From positions 1 to 48,063 of the forward strand of contig URDT01000009.1 of assembly GCA_900546745.1 (NCBI GenBank): 48,063 nucleotides of DNA, in the 5' to 3' direction. Source of the stretch: an uncultured Mycoplasmatota bacterium (GTDB taxonomy: Bacteria > Bacillota_I > Bacilli_A > RF39 > UBA660). A model generated the notes under the pieces. The model did not search any database and had not been told where the DNA came from. It worked only from the letters and a program-made list of their open reading frames with translations. How positions within the stretch are numbered: position 1 is the first letter of the stretch; the number at the start of each line of letters is the position of its first letter. Of this stretch, positions 46,721 to 48,063 are shown one piece after another. Made by a program: the position numbers and the translations under genes.

Positions 46721-47698
46721 ATGATAGGTAACAAAGTACATCAAGAAGCCAATTTTGGTAAATTATTAGAACCAGGGCTTAGAAAATTATTCTACGAAAC
46801 ATTCGATGAAGTTCCAGAACAATACTCAAAGATCTTCCACGTTAAAAATTCTAAAAAAGCTAGAGAAGTAGATTACGGATTAGGTGCTATGCCTATTTGG
46901 TCAGAATTTGGTACAGCAATAAACAAAGATCTAACTGGTACTGCCGTAACAGAAGCAGAAATGCCAACTGTACCATACGTAACTATTCCTGCTGGACTTG
47001 AAAGAATTTATGTTCACAAAGAGTTCGCACAAGGATTCATGGTAGAAAGAAAAATGGTAGATGACGAGCAATACGGAGCTATCGAAAAAATGCCTAAAGA
47101 CCTTGCTAGAGCAGGAAGATATAAAGTAGAAATGGACGCAGTTTCATTATTAGATAATGGTTTCACTAATACTGGATATGACAATAAACCATTATTCGCT
47201 AAAGACCACCCATTATTAAAAAATGGGGAGACTTGCTCTAACTTAATTGAAGGTGAATTAAATCAAGAAAACTTACAAAAAGCTATTTTAGCTATGAGAA
47301 GCATGAAAGATGAAGCAGGAAAAAAAGTTGTATTCAAAGCTGATACATTAATTGTTCCTCCTGCATTAGAGTTCAAAGCTATTGAATTATTAAACTCTGT
47401 TAATCAACCAGATAGCGAATTAAACAACGTTAACTCTATTAGAGGTAAATTAAAAATCGTTGTTATGGAATTCTTAAAAAGCGATACTGCTTGGTTCGTA
47501 ATGGATTCTACTAGACACGAATTAAACTTCTTCTGGAGAGTTAGACCAGAGTTCAAGAGAGAAGAAGATTTCGATACTTTAGTTGCTAAGTACAGAGGTT
47601 ACATGAGATATTCTTATGGATATTCTGATTTCAGAGGTATCGTTGGTTCAAAAGGTGAAGCTTCTTTACCAGCTTCTACTAGAGCTAAAGCAAAATAA
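46721..47698 (+). CDS. Major capsid protein
   Basis: The 325-residue protein resembles the Mu gpT-like/HK97-fold capsid family: NFGKLLEPGLRKLFYETFDE at the N-terminus, then the E-loop region (EAEMPTVPYVTIPAGLERIY), the spine helix (EQYGAIEKMPKDLARAGRYK), and A-domain strands (RGKLKIVVMEFL, AWFVMDSTRHELNFFWR). It directly follows the scaffold gene and is closed by a strong terminator, as expected for a highly expressed gene. Confidence 0.87.
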   Translation: MIGNKVHQEANFGKLLEPGLRKLFYETFDEVPEQYSKIFHVKNSKKAREVDYGLGAMPIWSEFGTAINKDLTGTAVTEAEMPTVPYVTIPAGLERIYVHKEFAQGFMVERKMVDDEQYGAIEKMPKDLARAGRYKVEMDAVSLLDNGFTNTGYDNKPLFAKDHPLLKNGETCSNLIEGELNQENLQKAILAMRSMKDEAGKKVVFKADTLIVPPALEFKAIELLNSVNQPDSELNNVNSIRGKLKIVVMEFLKSDTAWFVMDSTRHELNFFWRVRPEFKREEDFDTLVAKYRGYMRYSYGYSDFRGIVGSKGEASLPASTRAKAK

Positions 47699-47714
47699 AT
47701 GAATAATTAAATAT

Positions 47715-47739
47715 AGGAGCGTTAATTCGCTCCTTTTTT
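47715..47739 (+). terminator. Terminator after the capsid gene
   Basis: AGGAGCG (47715-47721) and CGCTCCT (47728-47734) form a perfect 7-bp stem with a 6-base loop followed by six T. It ends the packaging/capsid unit 16 bp after the capsid stop and 16 bp before the SGNH fibre start. Confidence 0.87.
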
Positions 47740-47754
47740 ATTAGAGGTGATTAA

Positions 47755-48063
47755 ATGAGATACACACAGAACATAAATCTACCTATCGTAGAAGATAACG
47801 ATTTATATTCTAAAGAGATAAATAACTTAGCGTTTGAGAAGATAGACGAGGAAATACAAGGGTTAGCTGATATAGTAGAAACTCTTGATTCGCCAGAGAA
47901 TAGTATAGCTGACGTTAAAAAAGATATAAATGATATTAACGAACAATTGGAACAAATTGTTCACGAAAACAATTTAAATAATATACCAAACACTATCAAG
48001 AAAATAAGGTGTGGACTACCAATAAAAATACTTATCATTGGTGATAGCTTAGCAGAACCAGCA
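47755..48063 (+). CDS. Tail fibre with SGNH hydrolase domain (N-terminal part; continues at base 1)
   Basis: ATG 47755 follows AGAGGTGAT. The first 103 codons lie here. Positions 47987-48063 duplicate bases 1-77, so the full gene is 47755-47986 plus 1-1562. The N-terminus (YTQNINLPIVEDNDLYSKEI) resembles that of the spike at 4211, pointing to a shared attachment site. Residues 40-75 are coiled coil, and the GDSL block starts at residue 96. See the entry at base 1 for the enzyme domain. Confidence 0.85.
   Translation, partial: MRYTQNINLPIVEDNDLYSKEINNLAFEKIDEEIQGLADIVETLDSPENSIADVKKDINDINEQLEQIVHENNLNNIPNTIKKIRCGLPIKILIIGDSLAEPA
47987..48063. repeat. Right copy of 77-bp terminal direct repeat (contig overlap)
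   Basis: Identical to bases 1-77. It should be removed when the molecule is closed into a circle. Confidence 0.93.

Noticed and set aside
1..48063. tRNA or rRNA genes, or stop-codon reassignment
   Set aside because: I saw no cloverleaf with a GTTCRA arm, and all three stop codons end genes at sensible places, so the standard code applies.

Overview
The window is a complete, circular, AT-rich double-stranded DNA phage genome. Its first 77 bases recur exactly as its last 77, so the unique molecule is 47,986 bp, and one tail-fibre gene is cut by the arbitrary contig ends. The host is most likely a low-GC Gram-positive bacterium, probably a clostridium. The evidence is near-consensus AGGAGGTGAT ribosome sites, SigA-type TTGACA promoters, an amidase_3 endolysin with a BhlA/UviB-type holin and no spanins, a BppU-type tail protein, and DUF6275 and DpnD/PcfM-type proteins. 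The virion genes (P22-like adaptor, beta-propeller tail hub, needle-like protein and ejection proteins, with no tail tape measure or sheath) indicate a short-tailed podovirus.

The plus strand carries the virion and lysis genes. Reading across the circle they run: small membrane protein, terS, DUF6275 protein, terL, portal, scaffold, major capsid protein, terminator (40.8-47.7 kb); then an SGNH-hydrolase fibre, two small proteins and two beta-helix tail spikes (47.75 kb to 6.0 kb); then a partition cassette (6.1-7.8 kb); then adaptor, hub, needle, a Gln/Asn-rich protein, a 2020-residue cysteine-free ejection protein, holins and endolysin (7.85-18.96 kb).

The minus strand, from 40.5 kb down to 19.0 kb, carries early and replication genes. 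In order of transcription these are: an acidic Ser/Thr-rich protein, a long structured leader, a 561-residue protein with a Rho-N/SAP-like start, many tiny proteins (several Cys-rich), an SSB-like protein, a MazF-like protein, DnaB helicase, DnaG primase, a sigma factor, MazG, a DUF3310 protein, DNA polymerase III alpha (DnaE), FolD, a RecB/Cas4-like nuclease, ThyX and a RuvC-like resolvase. The phage therefore supplies most of a replisome and a thymidylate/folate module. No integrase or CI-like repressor is recognisable.

The main finding is a self-contained ParM-ParR-parC partition cassette, with its own promoter and terminator, inside the tail genes. It implies that the phage persists as a plasmid, or uses actin filaments to move its DNA. 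It also contains a small protein joining a membrane helix to a ribbon-helix-helix domain. The non-coding stretches are unusually structured: a candidate small RNA with an exact copy of the 16S rRNA anti-Shine-Dalgarno sequence, two related structured elements in opposite orientation, promoters buried in 26-bp palindromes, a pseudoknot-like leader, and iteron-like repeats between the divergent early and late genes.
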